Assembly (NCBI GenBank): GCA_035548125.1
Contig: DASZTV010000063.1
Span: 24,585-88,584 of the forward strand
Length of the DNA stretch: 64,000 bases
Direction of reading: 5' to 3'
DNA from: DASZTV01 sp035548125
GTDB lineage: Bacteria; Actinomycetota; Actinomycetes; JAFAQI01
Each line of letters begins with the position of its first letter. Positions within the stretch are counted from its first letter, which is position 1. The notes beneath the pieces were generated by a model that saw only the letters and a list, made by a program, of their open reading frames with translations, did no database searches and had not been told where the DNA came from. Shown here piece after piece: positions 32,860-40,708 of this stretch. The position numbers and the translations under genes are program-made.

Positions 32860-33496
32860 CGGTCTCGCCAGGGCTCGGATCGGATGCCACGGTGGTCGCG
32901 AATATCAAGCGGGCGGCGGTTGCCGTCGCGACGTCCTCCGGCACGTCGTCACGCAGATACGAGCTCAGCCGCTCGAGCATCGAGAGAAGGCCCAGGCCCG
33001 CCATGCGCTGGTCGAGCCGCGAGGCGAGGTGGGGGTCGATGATCGCCGCGAGCGCCGCCGCGAGCGGACCGAGCGCATCGTTGGCGAGGGACAGCATCAA
33101 CGGGTCGCTGTCGCGGTTGTCCAGCCACACCCGGATGACCGGTCCGTCTTGCTGATACATCGCCACGAAGCCCGCGACCCAGCCCTCGAGCGACTGCGCG
33201 TCGAGCGGCCGCGGCAGCCGTTCCAACGCCGCGGTGAGCTCGCGCAGCCTGAGGCTGCACTCCACGGCAAGGCGGCGGAACAGATCCTCCTTGTTGCGAA
33301 AGTACAGATAGAACGACCCGTGGGATGTACCGGCGAGCTCGACGATGTCGTCGATGCGCACCGCCGCGTAGCCGTACCGGCGGAAGCACTCCCGGCCCGC
33401 GTCGAGGATCCGCCGGTCGGTGTCCTCACCGCGAGCGCGCGTTCCGCGCACCGAAGCGGCATCGATCGCGGGAAGCCAAGCGGGCGGCTCGGGCAT
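32837..33496 (-). CDS. TetR-family transcriptional regulator
   Basis: The protein has 219 residues from the ATG at 33496. The N-terminal helix-turn-helix is RILDAGRECFRRYGYAAVRI, continuing into IDDIVELAGTSHGSFYLYFR and NKEDLFRRLA, a standard TetR DNA-binding domain at residues 27-75. The C-terminal part is helical and would bind an effector, probably an acyl-CoA or the imported compound. Its last 23 bases overlap the end of the convergent substrate-binding gene. It is divergent, with a 22-base gap, from a second TetR gene. Targets are likely the nearby transport or catabolic operons; the palindrome at 2311-2329 is one candidate site. Confidence 0.9.
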   Translation of the reverse strand: MPEPPAWLPAIDAASVRGTRARGEDTDRRILDAGRECFRRYGYAAVRIDDIVELAGTSHGSFYLYFRNKEDLFRRLAVECSLRLRELTAALERLPRPLDAQSLEGWVAGFVAMYQQDGPVIRVWLDNRDSDPLMLSLANDALGPLAAALAAIIDPHLASRLDQRMAGLGLLSMLERLSSYLRDDVPEDVATATAARLIFATTVASDPSPGETARWAARG

Positions 33497-33518
33497 CGCG
33501 AAAGCGTAGCGAGATCGG

Positions 33519-34130
33519 GTGGCTACTGTGGCCGTCGCTGACGCGATCACCGCGACCGCCGGCCCGGACCGCCGGGCGCAGCTGCTGGAGCACTCGCTCG
33601 CCGTGCTGTCCCGCCTCGGTTACGCGGCGACCAGGGTCGAGGACATCTGCGCGGCGGCGGGCATCTCGCGGGCCACGTTCTACCGTTACTTCGACGGCAA
33701 GGAACAAGTCTTCGACGCGTTGATCGACCTGATGATGGCCGAGGTGCTCGACACCGCCGCGCACCTGGGGGCGGTCACCCCCGACCCCGCCGGCCGGGCG
33801 ACCCTGTCGCGGTGGCTGGCCGACCTGGTCGACATCACCGAGCGCTGGGGACCGCTCGTCGACGAGGTGAACCTGCTGCGCGCCAGCAACGCCGAGGCGC
33901 GCAGCCGCGCGGTCGCGATGACGGCGCGCTTCGCCGACCTGCTGGGCGGGCGGTTCGCCGACGGCGGAGTCACCGGCGTCGAACCAAGGATCGCCGCGCT
34001 TGCCATCATCGCGATGACCGACCGCACCGCACACCAGGTACGCACCTGGAACGTCGATCTGGACCGCTCCGACGTGGTAGACGCCCTGGCGACGCTCGCC
34101 ATGAAGATGTTGCACCCGCACGCGCCCTGA
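33519..34130 (+). CDS. TetR-family transcriptional regulator
   Basis: The protein has 203 residues from the GTG at 33519; a second GTG three codons later is also possible. RRAQLLEHSLAVLSRLGYAA, VEDICAAAGISRATFYRYFD and GKEQVFDALID form the helix-turn-helix domain (residues 18-65). The effector domain shows no obvious signature. Unlike the 32837 regulator it has a shorter C-terminus. The gap to the other TetR gene is only 22 bases, so the two promoters overlap or one transcript is leaderless. The two proteins are not close copies of each other. Confidence 0.9.
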   Translation: MATVAVADAITATAGPDRRAQLLEHSLAVLSRLGYAATRVEDICAAAGISRATFYRYFDGKEQVFDALIDLMMAEVLDTAAHLGAVTPDPAGRATLSRWLADLVDITERWGPLVDEVNLLRASNAEARSRAVAMTARFADLLGGRFADGGVTGVEPRIAALAIIAMTDRTAHQVRTWNVDLDRSDVVDALATLAMKMLHPHAP

Positions 34131-34176
34131 TATCCGGTCGCACCCGTCTCCTAGGATCGGCACAGGATGGCGAGCA

Positions 34177-35103
34177 TTGGCTAGCGGAGCCAGCATCGCG
34201 GTGGCGGTGCCGTGCGCATTGGGGGCGGCGATCGCCTTTGGCGTCGCCAACGTCGAGCAGATGCGCGCGGCCCGGCGTACCGAGGCGCCCGCCGAGGTCA
34301 GTGCGACCCTGCTCGTGCGGTTGTTTCGCGACCGCCGATGGCTGATCGGCTTCGCGACGTCGGTCGGCGGGTACGGCCTGCAGGCGGTCGCGCTCTACCT
34401 AGCACCCGTCGTGCTGGTCCAACCGCTCATCGTCACGGAGCTGCTGTTCGCGCTGCCGCTGGCGGCGTGGTGGGCCGGTGCCAGGCTCGGCACCCGGGAG
34501 TGGATCGGCGCGGTGCTGGTCGCCGGCGGAATCACTGCGTTCCTGCTGTTCGGCAACCCCTCGGGGGACAACAGCCACATCACCACCACCGCGACGTTCC
34601 TCACCGGCATCTCCGTCGGAGGCGCGGTCATCGCGCTGGTCGCCGCGGCGGAGTCCTTCGCCAGCCGGCCGATGCTGCGCGCGAGCCTGCTCGCCCTCGC
34701 GGCGAGCGCCTGTTTCGGGATGCTGTCGATGATGACCAAGGTCGTCGGGCGACAGTTCGAGCACGACAAGCTGCTGGCGCTCACCCATTCCCAGCCCTAC
34801 CTGATGGCGGTCTTCGCGATCACCGGGCTGCTGCTGGCGCAGACCGCGTGGCGGATCGCGCCGCTGACCGTGTCGCTACCACTGATCGACATCGGTGAGC
34901 CGGCGGTGGCCTCGCTGCTGGCAGTGCTCGCGCTTCACGAGCATCTCGACCTCGGCAGCGGACAGGCGGTCGGAGTGGCGATCTCGGCAACCGCCGTCAC
35001 GCTCGGCGTCGGGTTGCTGGACACGTCGGAGATGGTCCAGGAGTCCCAGCGCAAGGTGACCGAAGCGGTAGCCGAGGTGACGACCCGCCCCGAGCCCGCC
35101 TAG
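34177..35103 (+). CDS. DMT-superfamily-like membrane protein
   Basis: The protein has 308 residues from the TTG at 34177, with AGGA about 9 bases upstream; an ATG at 34167 is out of frame and closed by a stop after five codons. GTG at 34201 is an alternative. About nine or ten membrane helices are seen, in two halves as in EamA/DMT carriers: LYLAPVVLVQPLIVTELLFALPLAA in the first half and IAPLTVSLPLIDIGEPAVASLLAVL in the second, each a repeated EamA-type helix pair. The C-terminus is a short charged tail (EMVQESQRKVTEAVAEV). Transported compound unknown. It stands alone between a TetR gene and a hairpin. Confidence 0.8.
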   Translation: MASGASIAVAVPCALGAAIAFGVANVEQMRAARRTEAPAEVSATLLVRLFRDRRWLIGFATSVGGYGLQAVALYLAPVVLVQPLIVTELLFALPLAAWWAGARLGTREWIGAVLVAGGITAFLLFGNPSGDNSHITTTATFLTGISVGGAVIALVAAAESFASRPMLRASLLALAASACFGMLSMMTKVVGRQFEHDKLLALTHSQPYLMAVFAITGLLLAQTAWRIAPLTVSLPLIDIGEPAVASLLAVLALHEHLDLGSGQAVGVAISATAVTLGVGLLDTSEMVQESQRKVTEAVAEVTTRPEPA

Positions 35104-35120
35104 CCGCCGAGGCCGCAATC

Positions 35121-35160
35121 ATTGCCGGCTCGCCGCCTTCTAGGGCGGTCAAGCGGCAAT
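35121..35160. terminator. Hairpin between convergent genes
   Basis: The 62-base gap between genes ending at 35103 and 35166 holds ATTGCCG (35121-35127) pairing with CGGCAAT (35154-35160). An inner CCGCC-TTCTAG-GGCGG stem and loop lies between them. It is a good bidirectional terminator candidate, without a T-run. Confidence 0.5.
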
Positions 35161-35165
35161 CGCGC

Positions 35166-36152
35166 TCAGTAGACGGCGATCGCGGCGAGCTTGCCGCGGA
35201 GGTACTCACCCGCGGTCACCGGCTCGTAGCTCACGGTGCCGACCGGCGGAGGCACGCTGTGGATCACCGCGGTGGGGTCGGCCTCGTGGAAGTAGACCAG
35301 CGACATCAGGTCCTCGTCGGGCGCCGCCGCGTCCGGGGCGAGCACCCGATGTCGATTGGACACCCAGCGGTCACCGGTCCAGCGCGCCATCATGTCGCCG
35401 ATGTTGATCGTGAAGGCACCGTCGACGTACGGCGCGTCCGCCCACTCGCCGTCCTTGCCCAGCACCTGAAGGCCGCCGGTGCCGAGCTGGCGGTCGAGGA
35501 TCGTGAACGTTCCGAAGTCGGTGTGCGAGCCGATCCGCAGCTGACCGGGCACCGGCTCTCCGACATCGCGCAGCGAGGGGTACCAGTGCGTGTAGAACGA
35601 CCACGTCGGGTGGCTCGCCAGGTCCAGGAAATGGCGGTCGGGAAGCCCCAACGCCACCGCTGCGATCTCGAGCAGCTCGTCGACCAGGGCGTGCATGCGC
35701 ACGACGTACGCCGTCACCGCAGTGCGGTACTCCGGCACCTCGACCGGCCAGAGGTTGTCGGTGAACCACTCCTGGTCGATCACCGGATCGCCGGTCGGCG
35801 CGAAGCAGGCGATGTTGAACGATTCCTTGAGGTCCGGCGGTGCGGTGACGCCCTCGTCCGAGTTGGCGTTGGCCTCGGCGCCGATGGGAGTCCAGCCGCG
35901 CGGCATCCAGCTCTCGGTGCCGACCTGCGCGCGATAACGCGACTTGACGTCCTCGGGCAGCTGGAAGAACCGCCGCGAGCTCTCCCGAACCGCGTCCCGC
36001 AGCTCCGCACCGACACCGTGGTTGACCACCAGCAGGAAGCCGATCTCGCGCAGTGCCGTGTCGACCTGGCCGGCGACCTGCGCGCGGCCGGCTGCCGTCC
36101 CCTCCAGCCACGGCCCGAGATCGATCACCGGAACTGCTGAGCTCGTCGACAT
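35166..36152 (-). CDS. 2OG-Fe(II) oxygenase, isopenicillin N synthase-like
   Basis: The protein has 328 residues from the ATG at 36152. The N-terminal VPVIDLGPWLEG and GFLLVVNHGV are the usual DIOX_N motifs. The double-stranded beta-helix core gives the iron triad H210-x-D212 (GSHTDFGTFTIL) and H268 (SNRHRVL). In the position of the 2-oxoglutarate-binding RxS motif the sequence is LMS (L282 to S284, in DEDLMSLVYF), so the usual arginine is missing. It may use another co-substrate, as some IPNS-family enzymes do, or anchor 2OG differently. It is a single gene, divergent (53 bases) from the secreted hydrolase. Substrate not apparent. Confidence 0.85.
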   Translation of the reverse strand: MSTSSAVPVIDLGPWLEGTAAGRAQVAGQVDTALREIGFLLVVNHGVGAELRDAVRESSRRFFQLPEDVKSRYRAQVGTESWMPRGWTPIGAEANANSDEGVTAPPDLKESFNIACFAPTGDPVIDQEWFTDNLWPVEVPEYRTAVTAYVVRMHALVDELLEIAAVALGLPDRHFLDLASHPTWSFYTHWYPSLRDVGEPVPGQLRIGSHTDFGTFTILDRQLGTGGLQVLGKDGEWADAPYVDGAFTINIGDMMARWTGDRWVSNRHRVLAPDAAAPDEDLMSLVYFHEADPTAVIHSVPPPVGTVSYEPVTAGEYLRGKLAAIAVY

Positions 36153-36205
36153 CGCCAGTGACTCTACCGAGCAGGTTCGGCGAGGGCATCGTCGAAACTT
36201 CGATC

Positions 36206-38458
36206 ATGAACCGGCGCCTGACCACCGGGCTCGCCGCCCTGGTGCTGCTGGCGGCGACGGGCACCGCCTCGGCAGCGACCGGCTCGCGCGACCACGCGCG
36301 CATCGCGCCGCACCCGCGCCACACCTCGGTCGAACGGTCGGTTGCCGCGTCCCTCCCCCATGTCGCGAGCGGCCACCGCCCGGGGCCGTCGATCCTCTAC
36401 GCGAAACCCGCGGTGGCGCCGCAGCTGCAGAACCGCGGCGTCTGGCAAGCGCCGCCGATCCTGGTGTCCGGGACGTCGGCCTACCGCGACGGCGAGTGGC
36501 TGTACCAGGACTACCTCTACGACGACCACGGCGCGCTCGGAGTGCTCGACCCGACGACGCCCTACTCCGAGACCGACTACATCTTTTCGACGACGACCGG
36601 GACCTACACCTACCCCACGGCTCGCAAGTACGCCGCCAACGCTGCCGACCTGGTCGAGTTCCGGACCAAGCCGCTGCCGAGCTCAACGGCGTTCCGCGTC
36701 ACGCTCAACAGCCTCTCGGACCCCTCTCTGGTCGGCTTCACGATCGCGCTGGGCGGCTCCGACATCTCCCAGGAGTGGCCGTACGGGGCGGACGTCACCT
36801 CACCGGCGGCGTACTTCGTCACGGTCCACGGTCGGCACGCCACGATGACCGCCGCGAGCACGGGCAAGGTGCTGCGCCCCGCGCCGACCGTGTCGGTCAG
36901 CGTGCACCGCCGGCAGTTCACCGTCGAAGTGCCGCACGCCGCCTGGAACCCGGGCGAGCGCACCATCCGGATGGCGGTCGGCGTCGGGCTGTGGGACAAC
37001 GCGCACCACCAGTACCTGCTCCCCGCGCTGGGTCCGGCAACCGCGACGACACCCGGCGGGGGCGGTCCGGCGCCGGCCGGCATCGTCAACGTCGGGCCGC
37101 GTTTCCACGAACCCTGGCTCTCGCTCTCCGAGCCGACGGTCACGATCGGCGACACCGCCGTCGGCGGGCTGGTCGAGGGCGGCATGTGGCGCGACCGGGA
37201 GCAGGCGGCAGAGCTCGCCCTCGGAAGCGTCACGCCCTTCTACGCCGAGGTCAGCTTCGCGAAGCTGCACGAGGACGTCACCGACAACTCCGACATCCCG
37301 ACCTCCGGGTCGATGGACCGGATCCTCGCCAGCCACTTCTCGTTCGGGCAGGGTCTGGACTCGACCCAGGTCTGCTCGCGAATCGCCCCGCCGGTCAACG
37401 TCGGCGCGGCCTGCAAGGGGCGCATGGTCGGCCAGCTCCAGCCGTACAACGTCTACGTCCCACCGGGCGCACCACCGCCCGGTGGATACGGGCTCACGCT
37501 GCTGCTGCACTCGCTGTCCGCCAACTACAACCAGTTCGGCGCGAGCCACAACGCCGGCCAGCTCGCCAACCGCGGCGGCGGCTCGATCGTGGTGACGCCG
37601 AGTGGCCGCGGGCCCGACGGGAACTACGCCGGCGTCGCCGAGTCAGACACCTTCGAGACCTGGAACGACGTCGCACACCACTACCCACTGAACCCGCGCT
37701 GGGTCGACGTCAGCGGCTACTCGATGGGCGGGTTCGGCACCTACCGGCTGGCCGAGCGCTGGCCGGACCTGTTCGCCCGCGCGTTCTCGGTGGTCGGCGA
37801 GGCGAGCCCGGCCTCGGGGCTGCCGTCGCTGCGCAACGTGCCGATGCTCGCCTGGAACGCCACCGCCGACGAGCTCGTCCCGATCATCGACACGATCCCG
37901 AACACCCAGCAGATGGCCGCCGCCGGGTTGCGGTTCATCGAGGACCTGTTCGTCGGTTCGGACCACCTGACGCTCGCGACCAACGACCAGTACGGCCCCG
38001 GTGCGGCGTTCCTCGGCACGCATCTCGTCGATCGCAATCCCGCGCACGTGACCTACGTCGTCGATCACGCGGAGGACTCCCACCTCGGTCGCGTCCTGGC
38101 GGACCACGCGTACTGGCTGTCCGGGCTCACGCTCCGCAAGCCCGGCGCCATCGGGACGATCGACGTACGGTCGCTCGGCTTCGGCAAGGGCGACCCCGCG
38201 CCGTCGGGGACGAAGACCGGCGCCGGAACTCTCAATGGCGGCACCAAGGTCGCGATGCCCTACGTCGAGTTCTCCCAGTCGTGGGGAGCGGCACCCAAGA
38301 CGTCGAAGCGCGACGTGCTGGAGGTGGTCGCTCAGAACATCTCGCGGGTCGTCGTCGCGGTGAAGCGCGCGCATGTCGACTGCCACGCGAGGGTGCACGT
38401 GAGAAGCGACGGTCCGGTCGCGGTCGTGCTCCAGGGATGTGGCCGAACCCTCCGCTAA
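36206..38458 (+). CDS. Secreted alpha/beta hydrolase with N-terminal beta domain
   Basis: The protein has 750 residues from the ATG at 36206. Residues 1-25 form a signal peptide (ALVLLAATGTASA). Residues 90-290 resemble the glucodextranase-like beta-sandwich found with carbohydrate-active or esterase enzymes: YLYDDHGALG, SETDYIFSTTTGTYTYPTA, FTIALGGSD. Residues 390-680 form an alpha/beta hydrolase: LTLLLHSLSANYNQF is the oxyanion region, and DVSGYSMGGFGTYRLAERW contains the nucleophile serine in GYSMGG. An aspartate in WNATADELVP and a histidine in HAEDSHLG are plausible triad members. The domain resembles prolyl-oligopeptidase or PHB-depolymerase-like esterases. It is extracellular; substrate unknown. 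Confidence 0.82.
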   Translation: MNRRLTTGLAALVLLAATGTASAATGSRDHARIAPHPRHTSVERSVAASLPHVASGHRPGPSILYAKPAVAPQLQNRGVWQAPPILVSGTSAYRDGEWLYQDYLYDDHGALGVLDPTTPYSETDYIFSTTTGTYTYPTARKYAANAADLVEFRTKPLPSSTAFRVTLNSLSDPSLVGFTIALGGSDISQEWPYGADVTSPAAYFVTVHGRHATMTAASTGKVLRPAPTVSVSVHRRQFTVEVPHAAWNPGERTIRMAVGVGLWDNAHHQYLLPALGPATATTPGGGGPAPAGIVNVGPRFHEPWLSLSEPTVTIGDTAVGGLVEGGMWRDREQAAELALGSVTPFYAEVSFAKLHEDVTDNSDIPTSGSMDRILASHFSFGQGLDSTQVCSRIAPPVNVGAACKGRMVGQLQPYNVYVPPGAPPPGGYGLTLLLHSLSANYNQFGASHNAGQLANRGGGSIVVTPSGRGPDGNYAGVAESDTFETWNDVAHHYPLNPRWVDVSGYSMGGFGTYRLAERWPDLFARAFSVVGEASPASGLPSLRNVPMLAWNATADELVPIIDTIPNTQQMAAAGLRFIEDLFVGSDHLTLATNDQYGPGAAFLGTHLVDRNPAHVTYVVDHAEDSHLGRVLADHAYWLSGLTLRKPGAIGTIDVRSLGFGKGDPAPSGTKTGAGTLNGGTKVAMPYVEFSQSWGAAPKTSKRDVLEVVAQNISRVVVAVKRAHVDCHARVHVRSDGPVAVVLQGCGRTLR

Positions 38459-38507
38459 TGCCCATGGGACGATGTCTCGGGGACAGACGTCTGTGAGGCA
38501 GATCCAC

Positions 38508-39146
38508 ATGAAAGCGCGCCACGCGGCCGCCCTGTTGCTGCTCGCGGCGGTGACCGCCTGCTCCTCGGGGTCGAAGCCGCTGGCGGAGATCAGCGGCGGC
38601 CAGCCGGCCGGCGACCTGCGCGGCGACGTGCTGGAACCACCCAGCCCGGAGCCCGCGGTCCAGCTCACTGACACGGCCGGGGCGTCGTACGACCTCCGCA
38701 AGGCCACCGCCGGCAAGGTGGCACTCGTCTACTTCGGCTACACCCACTGTCCGGACATCTGTCCGACCTTCATGGCGGACGTCGCGCAGGCGCTTCGCGA
38801 ATCCACCGCGGCAGTTCGCTCCCGGGTCGACGTGATCTTCATCAGCGTCGATCCGCGCCGCGACTCGGGGCAGACGATCCGGCGCTGGCTCGACAACTTC
38901 AACCCGCACTTCGTCGGGCTGCGCGGCTCGATCCACCAGATCATCCAGACGCAGCGGGCGATGGGCGTGCCCGCGAGCCGGGTGAAGCCGCACAGCAAGC
39001 ACGGCTACACGGTCGAGCACTCCGCCGAGCTGCTCGCCTACACGCCGGACCGGGTCGGGCACGTCCTCTACACCGAGGGCCCGACGACGATCAGCGACCT
39101 GCGGCACGACCTCGCGATCCTCACGACCAGCACGGCGTACGCATGA
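38508..39146 (+). CDS. SCO1/SenC-type copper chaperone lipoprotein
   Basis: The protein has 212 residues from the ATG at 38508 (GAGG 9 bases upstream). LLLLAAVTAC is a signal peptide with lipobox, so it is membrane anchored outside the cytoplasm. The thioredoxin-like fold carries the copper pair in THCPDICPTF (CxxxC) and the later histidine in EHSAELLAY. IFISVDPRRDS is a further SCO hallmark. It loads the CuA centre of cytochrome c oxidase subunit II. Its stop overlaps the start of the PCuAC-CtaG fusion, which performs related steps, so they form an operon for oxidase maturation. Confidence 0.92.
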   Translation: MKARHAAALLLLAAVTACSSGSKPLAEISGGQPAGDLRGDVLEPPSPEPAVQLTDTAGASYDLRKATAGKVALVYFGYTHCPDICPTFMADVAQALRESTAAVRSRVDVIFISVDPRRDSGQTIRRWLDNFNPHFVGLRGSIHQIIQTQRAMGVPASRVKPHSKHGYTVEHSAELLAYTPDRVGHVLYTEGPTTISDLRHDLAILTTSTAYA

Positions 39147-40708
39147 GGCTTCGCGGCCTCGTCGGTCTGGCGTCGGCCGCCGCGGGCCTCGCCGTACTCA
39201 CCGCCTGCGGCGGCGGTTCCGACACGTTGCACATCACGAACGAGTCGCTCGGCGTCACCGGCGGTCACGGCACGGTCGGCGAGCTGACCATCACCCACGC
39301 CTACATCCCCGCGCCGGCCACCCCCTCCCTGGCCGCGGCGTACTTCACGGTCACCAACAGCGGAGCCACACCTGACCGGCTGCTCTCCGCAGCCAGCACC
39401 GGGTTCCGCCGCGCATCGTTGCACCGCTACGCGACAACCGGCGACGGAGCCGAGCGCATGGTGCCGGCGCCGAACGGTGCCGGCGTACCGGCGCACGGCC
39501 GGCTGACGCTGACCCCCGGGTCCTACCACTTGATGCTCGAGAGCCCGACCGCGAAGGTGCGCAACGGAGGCGTCGAGCGGCTCCAGCTTCGGTTCGCCCA
39601 TTCCGGCACGATCACGATCACGGTTCCGGTGGTCGCCGCTACCGGCCTGCCGGGAACCGCTGCCGGCGTCGACCAGATGCCGGGGATGTCGATGGGCTCC
39701 TCGGCAGGGACGCGCGGGCCGCCGGAGGCGGCGCTGCCGCGGCTGACCACCGCGAGGTTCTTCTCCAGCTGGTCGCTGCATCCCTGGTCGGCCCTCGTCG
39801 CCGCGTTGCTGCTGGCGGGATACCTGGTCGGCTGGCGCGCGGCGCGACGACGCGGCGCGGTCCGGTCGCACCGAGCGGTTGCTGCCTGGCTCGGCGGCGT
39901 CGCGCTGCTGGTCTTCGCGACCCAGGGCAGCCTGCGGGTCTATGACGACGCGCTGTTCTGGCTGCACATGGTCGGCCACCTGACCCTGGTGATGCTCGTC
40001 CCCATCCTGCTGGTCGCCGGGCGACCGCTCGACCTTGCGCTCGCCGCGGTGCCGGCGCCGTCGTCACAGCGGATCGAGCAGGTTCTGAAGGGCCGCGTGT
40101 GCGCGCTGGTCACCCATCCCGGCGTCGGGATCGCGTGCTACACGGCGGTCATCGTCGGCACCCACCTGACCGGGTTCATGAACGCGTCAATGCTGCATCC
40201 CTGGCTGACCGGCCTGGAGCAGGCGATGTACGTCGTCGCGGGAGTGCTGTTCTTCCTTCCGCTCATCGGCAACGCCCCGATCCGCTGGCAGCTGTCGGCA
40301 CCGATCCGGATGGCCGTACTGGTGGTCGCCATGCCGGTGGACACCTTCACCGGCGTCATCCTCGGGCAGACCGAGTCCTACCCGTGGCCCGCGATGGCAG
40401 CGATGCACCCCGCGTGGGCGCCGAGCCTGCTCACCGACCTGCATGCCGGCGGCGCGATCATGTGGGTCGGTGGCGACGCGATCATGGCCGTGATGTTCGG
40501 CGTCGCCGCCGTCAGGTGGGCACGCGCGGCGATGGCAGGCGGCGGCTCCGACCTCGGCGGCTGGCTGGAATCGGCACGCGCCAACTACCAGCAGGACCTG
40601 GTCGGCACCGGCGATGCACCGGAGGCGTCTGCCGCCGACCCCGACAGCGACGAGGCGCTCGACGCCTACAACGCGCACCTGAGACGACTCAGCAGCCGCA
40701 GCCGCTGA
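39143..40708 (+). CDS. PCuAC copper chaperone fused to CtaG-like membrane protein
   Basis: The protein has 521 residues; the ATG at 39143 overlaps the SCO1 stop. LAVLTAC (C22) is a lipobox. Residues 40-160 are a PCuAC (DUF461) domain with H-x11-M-x22-H-x-M copper ligands (LHRY to GAERM to YHLM), close to the known spacing. A Met-rich linker follows (QMPGMSMG). Residues 205-470 are a CtaG/caa3 oxidase assembly domain of about seven helices: WLHMVGHLTLVMLVPILLVA and LHPWLTGLEQAMYVVAGVLF. The C-terminal 50 residues are cytoplasmic. Copper capture and membrane assembly are thus on one chain. It is followed without a gap by the convergent MFS gene. Confidence 0.88.
   Translation: MRLRGLVGLASAAAGLAVLTACGGGSDTLHITNESLGVTGGHGTVGELTITHAYIPAPATPSLAAAYFTVTNSGATPDRLLSAASTGFRRASLHRYATTGDGAERMVPAPNGAGVPAHGRLTLTPGSYHLMLESPTAKVRNGGVERLQLRFAHSGTITITVPVVAATGLPGTAAGVDQMPGMSMGSSAGTRGPPEAALPRLTTARFFSSWSLHPWSALVAALLLAGYLVGWRAARRRGAVRSHRAVAAWLGGVALLVFATQGSLRVYDDALFWLHMVGHLTLVMLVPILLVAGRPLDLALAAVPAPSSQRIEQVLKGRVCALVTHPGVGIACYTAVIVGTHLTGFMNASMLHPWLTGLEQAMYVVAGVLFFLPLIGNAPIRWQLSAPIRMAVLVVAMPVDTFTGVILGQTESYPWPAMAAMHPAWAPSLLTDLHAGGAIMWVGGDAIMAVMFGVAAVRWARAAMAGGGSDLGGWLESARANYQQDLVGTGDAPEASAADPDSDEALDAYNAHLRRLSSRSR

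Noticed and set aside
35104..35165. Possible small RNA or tRNA in the gap between convergent genes
   Set aside because: The structure is a simple two-stem hairpin without cloverleaf arms or tRNA consensus; a terminator explains it.
37460..37485. 10-base inverted repeat (CCACCGGGCG/CGCCCGGTGG) in the hydrolase gene
   Set aside because: It encodes a Pro/Gly linker with a six-base loop; at this GC content and codon use it can arise by chance, unlike the 25-base arms at 23365.
35944..38496. 850-residue plus-strand frame over the secreted hydrolase
   Set aside because: It is the wrong frame of the real 36206-38458 gene: proline and arginine rich, with no signal peptide or catalytic motif.
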